Shown one piece after another: positions 15,854 through 24,746 of a stretch of DNA of 64,000 nt (positions are counted from its first letter, which is position 1; each line of letters begins with the position of its first letter). Source of the DNA: an uncultured Lachnospiraceae bacterium (lineage in GTDB: Bacteria > Bacillota > Clostridia > Lachnospirales > Lachnospiraceae); assembly GCA_934351925.1 (NCBI GenBank), contig CAKRJT010000009.1, positions 41,662 through 105,661 on the forward strand. Direction: 5' to 3'. A program made the position numbers and the translations under genes. The notes under the pieces are model-generated. The model was not told the DNA's origin. It saw only the letters and a list, made by a program, of their open reading frames with translations, and ran no database searches.

Positions 15854-17227
15854 TCACATCGAAATCCAGCCAAACGCATTTGCAATAGAACTTATTAAAA
15901 TCAATGCAGCAAAAATCGGGCACAAATATTTAATCATAAAACAGAATATTTTCTTTCTGCGAAATATGCCACCTCCATGAGTCACCTCTTCCTCAATGCG
16001 TTCTACTCCGACTACCTTTGATACAAGCAAACAGGTTGCTATAGCCGCAATCGGCATCATAACGGTATTTGTAAGGAAATCAAAAAAATCCAGAAACTGC
16101 ATGCCGATTATATTCACATTTGCAAGAGGTCCATATCCAAGAGCCGACAGGCTTCCAAGCACTATCATAATCGCCCCAATAATAACCGTAGATTTCTTTC
16201 TGTTCCAACCGAATTCATCTTCAAATGTGGAAACTGCACTTTCCGTCAATGCAATTGAACTGGTAAGCGCGGCAAAAAGCACAAGAAGGAAAAACATAAC
16301 TCCCGCAAATGTCCCAAATCCCATACTCGCAAAGACTTTTGGAATAGTGATAAACATAAGCGCCGGCCCGGCCTGAAGCGTCTTGGCATCCCCACCTGAA
16401 AAAGCAAAAACTGCCGGAATAATCATAAGTCCTGCCATTATGGCAATCGCCGTATCAAAAATCTCAACCTGCTTTGTCGATTCCTCGATTGAATTTTCTT
16501 TTTTCATGTATGAACCAAATGTAATTAAAATACCCATTGCAATGGAAAGTGAATAAAACATCTGTCCCATAGCCGTTACAACCGTCATCCATGAAAAATT
16601 GCTGACATTAGGCACCAAAAAATACTTAACACCAGCCAGAGCTCCCGGTCTTGTCACCGAATATACGGTAATTATCAGCGATAAAATTACAAGCACCGGC
16701 ATCATAAACTTTGAGACACGCTCAATTCCGTTGCGTACTCCCGCATAAATTATAGCTAATACAATCAGCGCAAATATGGCAAAGTAAATCTCTGTTGTGA
16801 TACCGTTGGATATGAATTCAGAAAAATACCCATCTGCTGCCAAAGCCTGTGTCTGACCCGTGATATATCCAACAAGATATTTTATTACCCATCCCCCAAT
16901 TACTGAATAATATGGCACTATCAGAATTGGAATAACGGCATTTATCCAGCCACCTGCCAAAGTCCATTTTGACTTTCCAAATGAAACATATGCTCCTACA
17001 GGGCTTTTTCTGGTCATTCTTCCTAATGATGTCTCGGCTATTATCATTGTATATCCAAATGTTAATGCCAAAATAATATAAATTACAAGGAAAATTCCTC
17101 CACCATATTTAGCCGCCAGATATGGAAATCTCCAGATATTTCCCAATCCTACGGAAGCTCCCGCCGCCGAGAGTACAAATCCTATTTTCCCGGAAAATGA
17201 GCTCCTTTTTGTCTCATGCTGTTTCAT
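15854..17227 (-). CDS. Sodium-dependent transporter, SLC6/LeuT (NSS) family
   Basis: A 457-residue membrane protein with about 11-12 helices. The family signature is in helix 1: GFVLSAAGASVGLGNIWRFP, followed by YLAAKYGGGIFLVIYI. It takes up an amino acid or related amine with Na+. The 12th helix and C-terminus are short, as in many bacterial members. The ATG has GAGG upstream. It appears monocistronic; perfect palindromes about 90 bases upstream could be an operator or the end of rlmI. Confidence 0.92.
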   Translation of the reverse strand: MKQHETKRSSFSGKIGFVLSAAGASVGLGNIWRFPYLAAKYGGGIFLVIYIILALTFGYTMIIAETSLGRMTRKSPVGAYVSFGKSKWTLAGGWINAVIPILIVPYYSVIGGWVIKYLVGYITGQTQALAADGYFSEFISNGITTEIYFAIFALIVLAIIYAGVRNGIERVSKFMMPVLVILSLIITVYSVTRPGALAGVKYFLVPNVSNFSWMTVVTAMGQMFYSLSIAMGILITFGSYMKKENSIEESTKQVEIFDTAIAIMAGLMIIPAVFAFSGGDAKTLQAGPALMFITIPKVFASMGFGTFAGVMFFLLVLFAALTSSIALTESAVSTFEDEFGWNRKKSTVIIGAIMIVLGSLSALGYGPLANVNIIGMQFLDFFDFLTNTVMMPIAAIATCLLVSKVVGVERIEEEVTHGGGIFRRKKIFCFMIKYLCPIFAALILISSIANAFGWISM

Positions 17228-17316
17228 TATTTTTTATACCTCATTTCGTACAGTTTAGAATACCTCCATTGGGAATTAATGGACATTAGTGCCCAACAAC
17301 AACATCTATGTTCACT

Positions 17317-17336
17317 GATGAACATTAATGTTCATC
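17317..17336. promoter_or_regulatory. Perfect 20-bp palindrome
   Basis: GATGAACATTAATGTTCATC, overlapping the last codons of the RlmI-like gene. A further ATGTTCA copy lies eight bases upstream (17308). Position before the symporter suggests an operator, but it could be chance within the coding end. Confidence 0.45.
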
Positions 17337-18527
17337 CACCACCTGAAAGATTATGAATTTTAAATAGTACGACTCATTCGCCGCCCACAGTATCGGGTGA
17401 TCCGGTCCCTGTGTGCGAAACTCCACCTGTCTAAGACGCTTATGCACACTCTGCGCCGCCTCCTTGATGGTCTTGGTAAACAGCTCCTGTGTCATAAAAT
17501 GTGAGCAGGAGCAGGTTGCAAGATATCCTCCGTCCTTCACGAGCTTGAGTCCCTTCATGTTAATCTCCCTGTAGCCCTTTATCGCATTCTTCGTGGCTTC
17601 GCGCGACTTCGTGAATGCCGGAGGGTCAAGTATCACCACGTCGAACTTCTCACCCTCGGCTGCAAGCCTCGGCAGTTCATCGAGCACATTTGCACACTTA
17701 AACTGCACCGTGTTCTCAAGTCCGTTGAGCTTTGCATTGGCTCTCGCCTGCTCTATGGCGTACTCTGATATATCCAGTCCCGTCACCTCTGCCGCACCCG
17801 CAATACCGGCATTGAGCGCAAAGGTTCCCATGTGGGTGAAGCAGTCTAAGACCCTCTTTCCCTTACATAGTCTCTGTATTGCAAGTCTGTTGTACTTCTG
17901 GTCTAAGAAAAATCCTGTCTTCTGGCCGTTCACAACATCCACCATATAGTGAACACCGTTCTCAACAATCTCGACGTTTGTGTCGAACTCTTCACCGATG
18001 AAGCCCTTTACGGTCTTAAGCCCTTCCTTCTCGCGCTCCCTTGCGTCACTTCTCTCGTATACACCGCGTATTGTTATGCCGTCAGCTTTTAAAATCTCCT
18101 TCAGGTCATCTACAATCTTCTCCTTGAAGCGCTCTATTCCGAGTGTGAGCGCCTGAACCACGAGCACGTCCTCATATTTATCGATGACAATTCCCGGAAG
18201 GAAATCAGCCTCACCGAATATGACGCGGCATGAGGAGGTATCAACCGTATCCTTCCTGTAATTCCACGCTGCCTTAACTCTGTTATAGATGAATTCATCA
18301 TCAATGAGCTGGTTGGCATTCCTTGTCATCATTCGTATCCTGATTTTGGAATTCTGATTGATGTAGCCTCTCCCGAGCATATATCCGTTGAAGGCATGTA
18401 CCGCTGCTATATCTCCGTTTTTAAAGGTTCCAACGATGGTGTCTATCTCATTATCATATATCCACAGACCGCCCTGTCCGAACTCTCTTCCTTCTCCCTT
18501 TTTTAATGTCACAATAGATTCAGACAT
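17325..18527 (-). CDS. 23S rRNA (cytosine-5-)-methyltransferase, RlmI-like
   Basis: A protein of about 400 residues with an N-terminal PUA domain (to about residue 75), an EEHEE linker, and a class I methyltransferase (VLDCFTHMGTFALNAGIAGA for S-adenosylmethionine; DVVILDPPAFTKS as the catalytic NPP/DPP loop; CSCSHFM). The family methylates a cytosine of 23S rRNA. The ATG at 18527 (MSESIVTL) is chosen for GGAG upstream rather than the ATG six codons earlier. No operon partner. Confidence 0.9.
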   Translation of the reverse strand: MSESIVTLKKGEGREFGQGGLWIYDNEIDTIVGTFKNGDIAAVHAFNGYMLGRGYINQNSKIRIRMMTRNANQLIDDEFIYNRVKAAWNYRKDTVDTSSCRVIFGEADFLPGIVIDKYEDVLVVQALTLGIERFKEKIVDDLKEILKADGITIRGVYERSDAREREKEGLKTVKGFIGEEFDTNVEIVENGVHYMVDVVNGQKTGFFLDQKYNRLAIQRLCKGKRVLDCFTHMGTFALNAGIAGAAEVTGLDISEYAIEQARANAKLNGLENTVQFKCANVLDELPRLAAEGEKFDVVILDPPAFTKSREATKNAIKGYREINMKGLKLVKDGGYLATCSCSHFMTQELFTKTIKEAAQSVHKRLRQVEFRTQGPDHPILWAANESYYLKFIIFQVVDEH

Positions 18528-18709
18528 AATTTTTCTCCATTTCATTTTTTATTATTTGCTGTTAATTTTTCATATATCATTCATTAATTTGTCTCAACTG
18601 CACAATTACTGCATCGCGATATTCTGCATAGTATTTCAGATACAGTTAATAATATATCCGTCAAGACATAAAATCAAGCTTGAATAACTTTTCCCTGTGA
18701 GGTAGTCAA

Positions 18710-19162
18710 ATGGTTAAACAATTCATATTCTGCGGCAGCCTTGGCTGGTGCTTCGAGGTGTTCTGGACGGGGATGGGCTCACTTTTTAAACATGACAAAA
18801 AATTGATGGGACAGAGTTCACTGCACATGTTTCCGATATACGGAAGTGCCATCATCATACCGCCCATTCACAGGCTTATCAGAAAAGCCAATGTCTTTGT
18901 ACGCGGCGCCGTCTATGCGCTGTGCATTTTTCTGACAGAATTTATCAGCGGCAGCTTCTTAAAAAAGCATAACGCCTGCCCGTGGGACTACTCCGACGCG
19001 GTGCTCAACTACAAGGGTATAATAAGGCTCGACTATGCCCCTGTCTGGTTCGTCGTCGGTCTTATCTATGAGAAAATGCTCTGCACCTCTAACAACAGAC
19101 CGGCTTTTCCCGATGCGCTGAAACTTCTTAAAACCCCTGCCACATTAAAAACCGGGCATTAA
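18710..19162 (+). CDS. Putative ABC transporter permease family membrane protein (CmpB/PF06541 type)
   Basis: A 150-residue membrane protein with about four helices. It resembles the 'putative ABC-transporter type IV' family common in Clostridia (GWCFEVFWTG, SLHMFPIYGSA, EFISGSFLKKHNACPWDYSD, NYKGIIRLDYAPVWFVVGLIYE). The function of the family is not established despite its name. The ATG has GAGGT seven bases upstream. It stands alone on the plus strand and is followed by a strong bidirectional terminator. Confidence 0.8.
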   Translation: MVKQFIFCGSLGWCFEVFWTGMGSLFKHDKKLMGQSSLHMFPIYGSAIIIPPIHRLIRKANVFVRGAVYALCIFLTEFISGSFLKKHNACPWDYSDAVLNYKGIIRLDYAPVWFVVGLIYEKMLCTSNNRPAFPDALKLLKTPATLKTGH

Positions 19163-19177
19163 ATGATGCCCGGTTTT
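19147..19177. terminator. Bidirectional Rho-independent terminator
   Basis: AAAACCGGGCAT / ATGCCCGGTTTT, flanked by A and T runs on both sides, between two convergent genes. Confidence 0.85.
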
Positions 19178-19183
19178 GTATTG

Positions 19184-20146
19184 TTACTTATTCTTCTTTT
19201 TAAAGGTTCTGTCTATAAAGTTCTTAGCCCTGATAGGATAATCAGATAACACGAATGGTCTTGTAGACCTTCCGAAGCCCATCATCGCTGCCGCCTTATT
19301 GACACTCGGAAACTCTCCGTGTTTCTTAAAGTAGTTGAACAGCTTGTACATTCCACGCTTCTTCTCAACCGGAAGATGCCACAGGCATACCGGATTATAT
19401 TTCCAGTTATTGCATATCAGGAAAAAATCCTTGATTGTCCAGTACCTGAACATATACGGCACTGCCTGCCTTACAGGAAGTGTATGTGCAGCCATCGAGG
19501 AGATATACTCGTCATTAAACTTATATATCTTCTTCTCAATCACCGCATCATAGGTCTTATTAAACACATCCTCCCACTTGGCAATGAACTCTGTCAGTTT
19601 CTCCTTCGTTCCACCAAGGCACTCGCCGCCAAAATGAACTATATCAACTCTCTCGCCAAAATACAGCGGTGTGGTGTCTATAAGCTCCTGTCTGTCCTTG
19701 TGGCTGAGCCTGTGGCCTATGTTGTGCATCATCACACCATATTTCATCTCGGCGAACATATCGCTCAGATCGTCCACACAATATACATCGGTATCAAGTG
19801 CAAGGTAATAGTCGTAGTCAAGATTATGCACCGCATAATCGAGGCAGCATATTCTATAGTTAACCAATGCCCACTTGAACTCCTTCGGATGTACATATTT
19901 GTTGAATGGGAGTTCAATAATCTTCACTCCATTCTCTTTATAGAGCTTACGATACTCTTCATCCACATTAAAATTGACAAACAGAGCTGCATCCAAATCC
20001 GGAGTGCTGCTTATGCATGATTTGAGACATACAAATGCATTCTTGAGATAACACTCCATGACACTCATGTCACACTTTGCCGCAATCTGCGTGGACGTGC
20101 TATATTCCGAATTATATGCAAGCACGTTGACTACTAACTTTCGCAC
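19184..20146 (-). CDS. Putative glycosyltransferase (GT8-like fold)
   Basis: A protein of about 320 residues. A DTD motif in YYLALDTDVYCVDDL (about residue 130) fits a nucleotide-sugar/metal site of GT-A enzymes, and VDIVHFGGECLGG and KFNDEYISSMAAH fit acceptor and catalytic loops. I cannot assign donor or acceptor. The start is GTG at 20146: GGAGGT lies before it, whereas the ATG inside that region is followed at once by a stop. It sits alone between glyA and a terminator. Confidence 0.7.
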   Translation of the reverse strand: MRKLVVNVLAYNSEYSTSTQIAAKCDMSVMECYLKNAFVCLKSCISSTPDLDAALFVNFNVDEEYRKLYKENGVKIIELPFNKYVHPKEFKWALVNYRICCLDYAVHNLDYDYYLALDTDVYCVDDLSDMFAEMKYGVMMHNIGHRLSHKDRQELIDTTPLYFGERVDIVHFGGECLGGTKEKLTEFIAKWEDVFNKTYDAVIEKKIYKFNDEYISSMAAHTLPVRQAVPYMFRYWTIKDFFLICNNWKYNPVCLWHLPVEKKRGMYKLFNYFKKHGEFPSVNKAAAMMGFGRSTRPFVLSDYPIRAKNFIDRTFKKKNK

Positions 20147-20190
20147 TACATTTACCTCCAAAAAACAACATAAAATTCATAAAACATTCT

Positions 20191-21429
20191 TTAGTATAAA
20201 GGATACTTATCCGTAAGTCCCTTTACGAGTCTTACAGCCTCCTCCTTATTTCTCTCAGGATCAGCTATTGCAAGGGAAATTGCCTCAGCAACTGTGTCCA
20301 TATCCTCAATTCCAAAGCCTCTTGTCGTAACCGCAGGAGTTCCGAGCCTGATACCGCTTGTGACGAACGGTGATGCCGGGTCATTAGGAATGGCATTCTT
20401 GTTACATGTGATATTTACGGAGTCTAAAAGCTTCTCCGTAGCCTTTCCCGTTACACCTTTATTGATAAGATTTACAAGCATCAGATGATTGTCCGTACCA
20501 CCGGATACCAGATCAAAGCCTCTGTCCATAAGTCCTTTAGCAAGAGCCTGTGCATTATCCACAATATTCTGTGCGTATACCTTGAAGCTTGGCTCAAGCG
20601 CCTCCTTAAAGCATACGGCCTTGGCTGCTATGACATGCATGAGCGGACCACCCTGAATTCCCGGGAAAATTGCCTTGTTGAAATTAAACCTGTCAGCAGC
20701 CTCCTGATTGCAGAGAATCATGCCACCTCTAGGTCCCCTGAGTGTCTTATGTGTTGTGGTAGTAACCACATCTGCATAAGGTATAGGACTCATGTGAAGT
20801 CCTGCGGCAACAAGACCTGCTATATGTGCCATATCCACCATAAGAACTGCACCTACCTCGTCAGCAATCTCACGGAACTTCTTGAAATCAATGGCTCTCG
20901 CATATGCACTTGCACCTGCGACAATAAGCTTAGGGCGGCACTCCTTCGCTATAGCCATCACATTATCATAATCTATGTATCCATCTGAGTTCACTCCATA
21001 CGGAACAATGTTAAAGTACTTTCCTGACATATTGACAGGACTCCCGTGTGTGAGGTGCCCTCCATCTGCAAGGCTCATTCCCATAACCGTGTCACCCGGC
21101 TTAACAATGGCAAAAAACACTGCCATATTAGCCTGTGCTCCGGAATGTGGCTGAACATTGACATAATCACAGCCAAAAAGCTTCTTAGCGCGCTCTATCG
21201 CCAGATTTTCAACAACATCTACATACTGACAGCCTCCGTAGTATCTCTTTCCCGGATAGCCTTCCGCATACTTGTTGGTCAAAGGGCTCCCCATAGCCGC
21301 CATGACTGCCTTACTCACAAAGTTCTCAGAAGCGATAAGCTCAATATGATCTCTCTGTCTCCCGAGTTCATCAGAAATCGCCGCTGCAATTTCCGGGTCA
21401 AATTCTTTAACTTCTTCAAATGAATACAT
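20191..21429 (-). CDS. glyA: Serine hydroxymethyltransferase
   Basis: A 412-residue PLP enzyme that interconverts serine and glycine with tetrahydrofolate in the cytoplasm. Marks include HIELIASENFVSKAV near the start, YAEGYPGKRYYGGC, VDMAHIAGLVAAG, and the PLP-lysine region TTTHKTLRGPRGGMI. Length is typical. The ATG has GGAGG upstream. The gap to the preceding chemoreceptor gene is 13 bases, so they may share a transcript. Confidence 0.97.
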   Translation of the reverse strand: MYSFEEVKEFDPEIAAAISDELGRQRDHIELIASENFVSKAVMAAMGSPLTNKYAEGYPGKRYYGGCQYVDVVENLAIERAKKLFGCDYVNVQPHSGAQANMAVFFAIVKPGDTVMGMSLADGGHLTHGSPVNMSGKYFNIVPYGVNSDGYIDYDNVMAIAKECRPKLIVAGASAYARAIDFKKFREIADEVGAVLMVDMAHIAGLVAAGLHMSPIPYADVVTTTTHKTLRGPRGGMILCNQEAADRFNFNKAIFPGIQGGPLMHVIAAKAVCFKEALEPSFKVYAQNIVDNAQALAKGLMDRGFDLVSGGTDNHLMLVNLINKGVTGKATEKLLDSVNITCNKNAIPNDPASPFVTSGIRLGTPAVTTRGFGIEDMDTVAEAISLAIADPERNKEEAVRLVKGLTDKYPLY

Positions 21430-21442
21430 GTTCCTGCCTCCG

Positions 21443-23929
21443 TTAAATTATAAATTTATTAATTGCCTCAACAAGAGCCTCAGAATGTACTATCAATTCT
21501 TCAGACTCATTATTAAGCTTCTCAACAGCCTCCAACTGACGGCTGGCAGCTTCATTGACTTCAGTAGCGGACGATGCCGTCTCCTGAGCTACGGCAGATA
21601 TGCTCTCTATAGCTGAAAGGGTCTCTCTCTTAGCAACATCCATATCATTTATTCCGCTTGAAATCTCTGAAAGGTTATCTGCAAGTCCCGACACATGCTT
21701 ATCTATATCGCGGAATACATCAATCGTATTCTTAAGCGCTTCCTCCTGTGAGTTTACAATAACTTCTGCCTGCTTTGCAACCTCAACGGTATCAACGGTC
21801 TGCTTCTGAATTTTTCCGACAATACCCCTTATCTCATTTACGGAGTTGAGTGACTGTTCAGCAAGCTTTCTGATAGAGTCGGCAACTACCGCAAATCCTC
21901 TTCCGGCATCCCCCGCCCTCGCAGCCTCTATTGAAGCATTGAGTGAAAGAAGACTGGTTTCATCGGCTATATCATTGATTGCACCGATAATCTTGGCGAT
22001 GGATTTCGATGCCTCCTCCAAATCCTGAATATTCGAAATAACCTCGGAAGTAACCTGTGTGGTAGCCTTAGCCTTGTCCTTCAACTGTTCTATCGTTCCG
22101 AGTCCGTCAGATACAATACTCTTCGTATTATCCGCAATCTCCGCAATCTTATTAGTATTGTCTGATACAATCTCTATTTTCTTAGATAAGTCATCCATTC
22201 TTGTAAGACAATTTTCAGCATCCTGCGCCTGCATGACGATACCCTGCTCAACCTCTGCGATTGACGACGTTATCGACTTGGTCTCCTCAAGAAGAATTCC
22301 CGAGTTGCCTCCAACGCTCTCCGATGCCTTTCCAACAGCCTTGGATACGGTATCCGCCTTGTCAAGAAGCGTCCTGATGTTGCTTATCATCTGGTTGGTG
22401 CTTTCACAGAGAATCATGAACTCATCCTTGCGTCTTGTGCGAATGTCGACTGTCAGATCACCCGTTGAAGCTCTCTCAAGACCGTTCATAATCTTACGGA
22501 TTGTCGTTCCTATGCTTGTTGACAGAACAAGACCTATTAATATAACAATGAGTGCCGTTACACACACCGCAAATACCGTAAGCACCGCTGTCTGGTTCGC
22601 ATCAGCAATTATGTATGACTTCGGGACGAGCGATACAACCATAAAGCCGTCCGCATCAAGCTTGTTGTAAAGCATGAGGTACTGCTCCCCCTCAAACTCA
22701 ACGTACTCGCTTCCCTCCTTCTCCTCATAGCCTTTAATTCTGTCATACAAATCTGTTCCGACAATATAGGAGACATCCAATGAGTCCTTATCCATATTCG
22801 ACTCTTCTCCGCCGGATATATTTCTGTAGGATATCTCTCTTCCGTCAGGTGTTATAAGTGCAACTATTGCATTGGTTCCCATGTTGACGGAAGCTATATT
22901 CTGTTGAATCTTATTCAAATCCACATCGACAAGCAGGTATCCAACCTGTCTGAATGAAGAATTGTAAGCTTTTCTCAATATACCAAAGGCATAACCGGAG
23001 GTCTCCATAAGTTCATCAACCTCCGGATGGGCTCCAAGCCACAGCGTATCTTCTTTATCTACAATCTTCGCTGCCTCAAGTTCACGGAACTCATCATAAA
23101 TAGGCTCCGGAGTATATGACACTGCTGTCGAAACACCCTTGCCATGCTTAGCCGTAAACACAATATTCTTTATGTATTTATTTCCGAGCCTGCGGGAATC
23201 TATCTCGCTCTTTAAGGTATTATATACTGAACTTTCCTTGTAGGAGTCAGAGGAATATGTTCCACCGTAGTATTCCCTTGCCAGCGATGAAACCGACATA
23301 TCATATGACACATTCCGGATTGTCTCAATTACCATATCCATGTAATCGGCCGTGGTGTCAACAGTAGATTTCGACGCCGACTCATAGTTCGCCGTGAGTG
23401 CCTCCGCCGAACGGGTGTAGGATATGACTCCCAAACCCACCATGAGCACAACCGGCACAATAAATGCTGCCGTAATCTTAAAACGTATGCCAGACAGGAA
23501 ACCTATTTTCCTGCGGTTCTTTCGCTGTCCCCTAAATGCATCGACATCCTCTTCCACTTCAGCCTTCGCCTTCTTTGCACGCTGCTTGATGTTCTGTTCC
23601 ATCTCTCCTGCAAAAGCTTCTGCCTTCGCCTTAGCCTCCTCGTAAAGTTCCTTGGCATCAGAAACCAGCTCCGCCCCTCTCTGCGTGGCAGCGTAGTCTT
23701 TATCTGCTTTCTCCTCTGAATATTCTTCTGAAGAAACTGCCTCTTCTCCAATCTTTTCTTCTCCAACAGTCTCATTCATGTCATCCACAGAATTCTCATT
23801 TTCGAACTCCGCATTATCAGAATTCTCATTGCTAAATTCCATATTATTAGAATTCGTATTATCAAATTCTGCATTATCAGAATTCTCATTATCAAATTCT
23901 GTATTATCAAAATTGTCCTTCATACTCAT
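21443..23929 (-). CDS. Methyl-accepting chemotaxis protein with acidic repeat N-terminus
   Basis: About 828 residues. Unusually, some 160 residues precede the first membrane helix: an Asn/Glu/Asp-rich repeat (four 10-residue units of form NxEFxNxNSx) and a charged coiled-coil-like stretch (KAKAEAFAGEMEQNIKQR). Then come helix 1 (AAFIVPVVLMVGLGVISY), a dCache-like extracellular sensor, helix 2 (FAVCVTALIVILIGLVLS), HAMP, and the signalling hairpin with SLLSLNASIEAARAGDAGRG. It would signal to CheA/CheW, which are not in this window. The ATG at 23929 is chosen for AGAGG upstream. Ligand unknown. Confidence 0.92.
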   Translation of the reverse strand: MSMKDNFDNTEFDNENSDNAEFDNTNSNNMEFSNENSDNAEFENENSVDDMNETVGEEKIGEEAVSSEEYSEEKADKDYAATQRGAELVSDAKELYEEAKAKAEAFAGEMEQNIKQRAKKAKAEVEEDVDAFRGQRKNRRKIGFLSGIRFKITAAFIVPVVLMVGLGVISYTRSAEALTANYESASKSTVDTTADYMDMVIETIRNVSYDMSVSSLAREYYGGTYSSDSYKESSVYNTLKSEIDSRRLGNKYIKNIVFTAKHGKGVSTAVSYTPEPIYDEFRELEAAKIVDKEDTLWLGAHPEVDELMETSGYAFGILRKAYNSSFRQVGYLLVDVDLNKIQQNIASVNMGTNAIVALITPDGREISYRNISGGEESNMDKDSLDVSYIVGTDLYDRIKGYEEKEGSEYVEFEGEQYLMLYNKLDADGFMVVSLVPKSYIIADANQTAVLTVFAVCVTALIVILIGLVLSTSIGTTIRKIMNGLERASTGDLTVDIRTRRKDEFMILCESTNQMISNIRTLLDKADTVSKAVGKASESVGGNSGILLEETKSITSSIAEVEQGIVMQAQDAENCLTRMDDLSKKIEIVSDNTNKIAEIADNTKSIVSDGLGTIEQLKDKAKATTQVTSEVISNIQDLEEASKSIAKIIGAINDIADETSLLSLNASIEAARAGDAGRGFAVVADSIRKLAEQSLNSVNEIRGIVGKIQKQTVDTVEVAKQAEVIVNSQEEALKNTIDVFRDIDKHVSGLADNLSEISSGINDMDVAKRETLSAIESISAVAQETASSATEVNEAASRQLEAVEKLNNESEELIVHSEALVEAINKFII

Positions 23930-24134
23930 CAGCATCATCCTCTTTCCTGATGTAATTTTATAAATAAATCTTACTATAGAAACCAAGATTTTGCAATTGT
24001 TTAATATATTTTTAACATAAATATATACAAATTTATAAAAAAACAAATGCTATTTTTCAGTATACCTGCACTAACTACTGATTATTAACGATGTAAGCAA
24101 TTCTCATTTCTTTCATGTCCGTATTCTTGTACCA

Positions 24135-24746
24135 CTATAAATTGAACTCCTCCATATCGTAATCTATCATAGACTGATTCTGCTTAATCTTCCTAAGCAT
24201 GCCATCCTCATGTATCACATCCATAAACGCAAGAAATACCTGTATGTCGTATTCCTTCACATCCTCTATCATAATGCTTATGGCACTGTCAAAATCGTAT
24301 GCCTCCCTGTACGGCCTCTCAGAAATAAGTGCTATAAATGCATCCGCAACCCTCATTATCCGCGCTCCGAGCGGAATCTGCTCCGCCTTACGGTTATCCG
24401 GGTATCCTGACCCATCATAATTTTCATGATGATACAGCACCGCCTCACAGATTGCATCATTATATCCGTATTTCTTCAGAATATCGTATCCCAGCTTTGA
24501 ATGCATTCTCATATACTGGATTTCCTCTATAAGCATGCCATTTGAATTTCGTCCGTACAAATAGGAGGAGAGTCTCAGCTTCCCGATGTCATGTACCATT
24601 CCCGCGACAGCGAGATTATAGCACTCCTCATCATCAAGACCAAGTCTTCGCGCTATCAGATATGTGAGATTGCTCACACATACGCCATGTCTTATTCCAT
24701 CTATAAGGTCGATTTCCAAAATTGTTTTCGTCCAGTCATCAACCAT
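24135..24746 (-). CDS. HD-GYP domain protein
   Basis: A 203-residue HD-type phosphohydrolase with little else attached. Metal-site motifs are AGMVHDIGKLRLS and YHHENYDGSGYPD, followed by GARIMRVADAFIALISERPYR. The GYP signature is present, so cyclic-di-GMP hydrolysis is plausible. Its ATG lies inside the last codons of hemZ (8-base overlap), so the two are probably translationally coupled. Confidence 0.88.
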   Translation of the reverse strand: MVDDWTKTILEIDLIDGIRHGVCVSNLTYLIARRLGLDDEECYNLAVAGMVHDIGKLRLSSYLYGRNSNGMLIEEIQYMRMHSKLGYDILKKYGYNDAICEAVLYHHENYDGSGYPDNRKAEQIPLGARIMRVADAFIALISERPYREAYDFDSAISIMIEDVKEYDIQVFLAFMDVIHEDGMLRKIKQNQSMIDYDMEEFNL

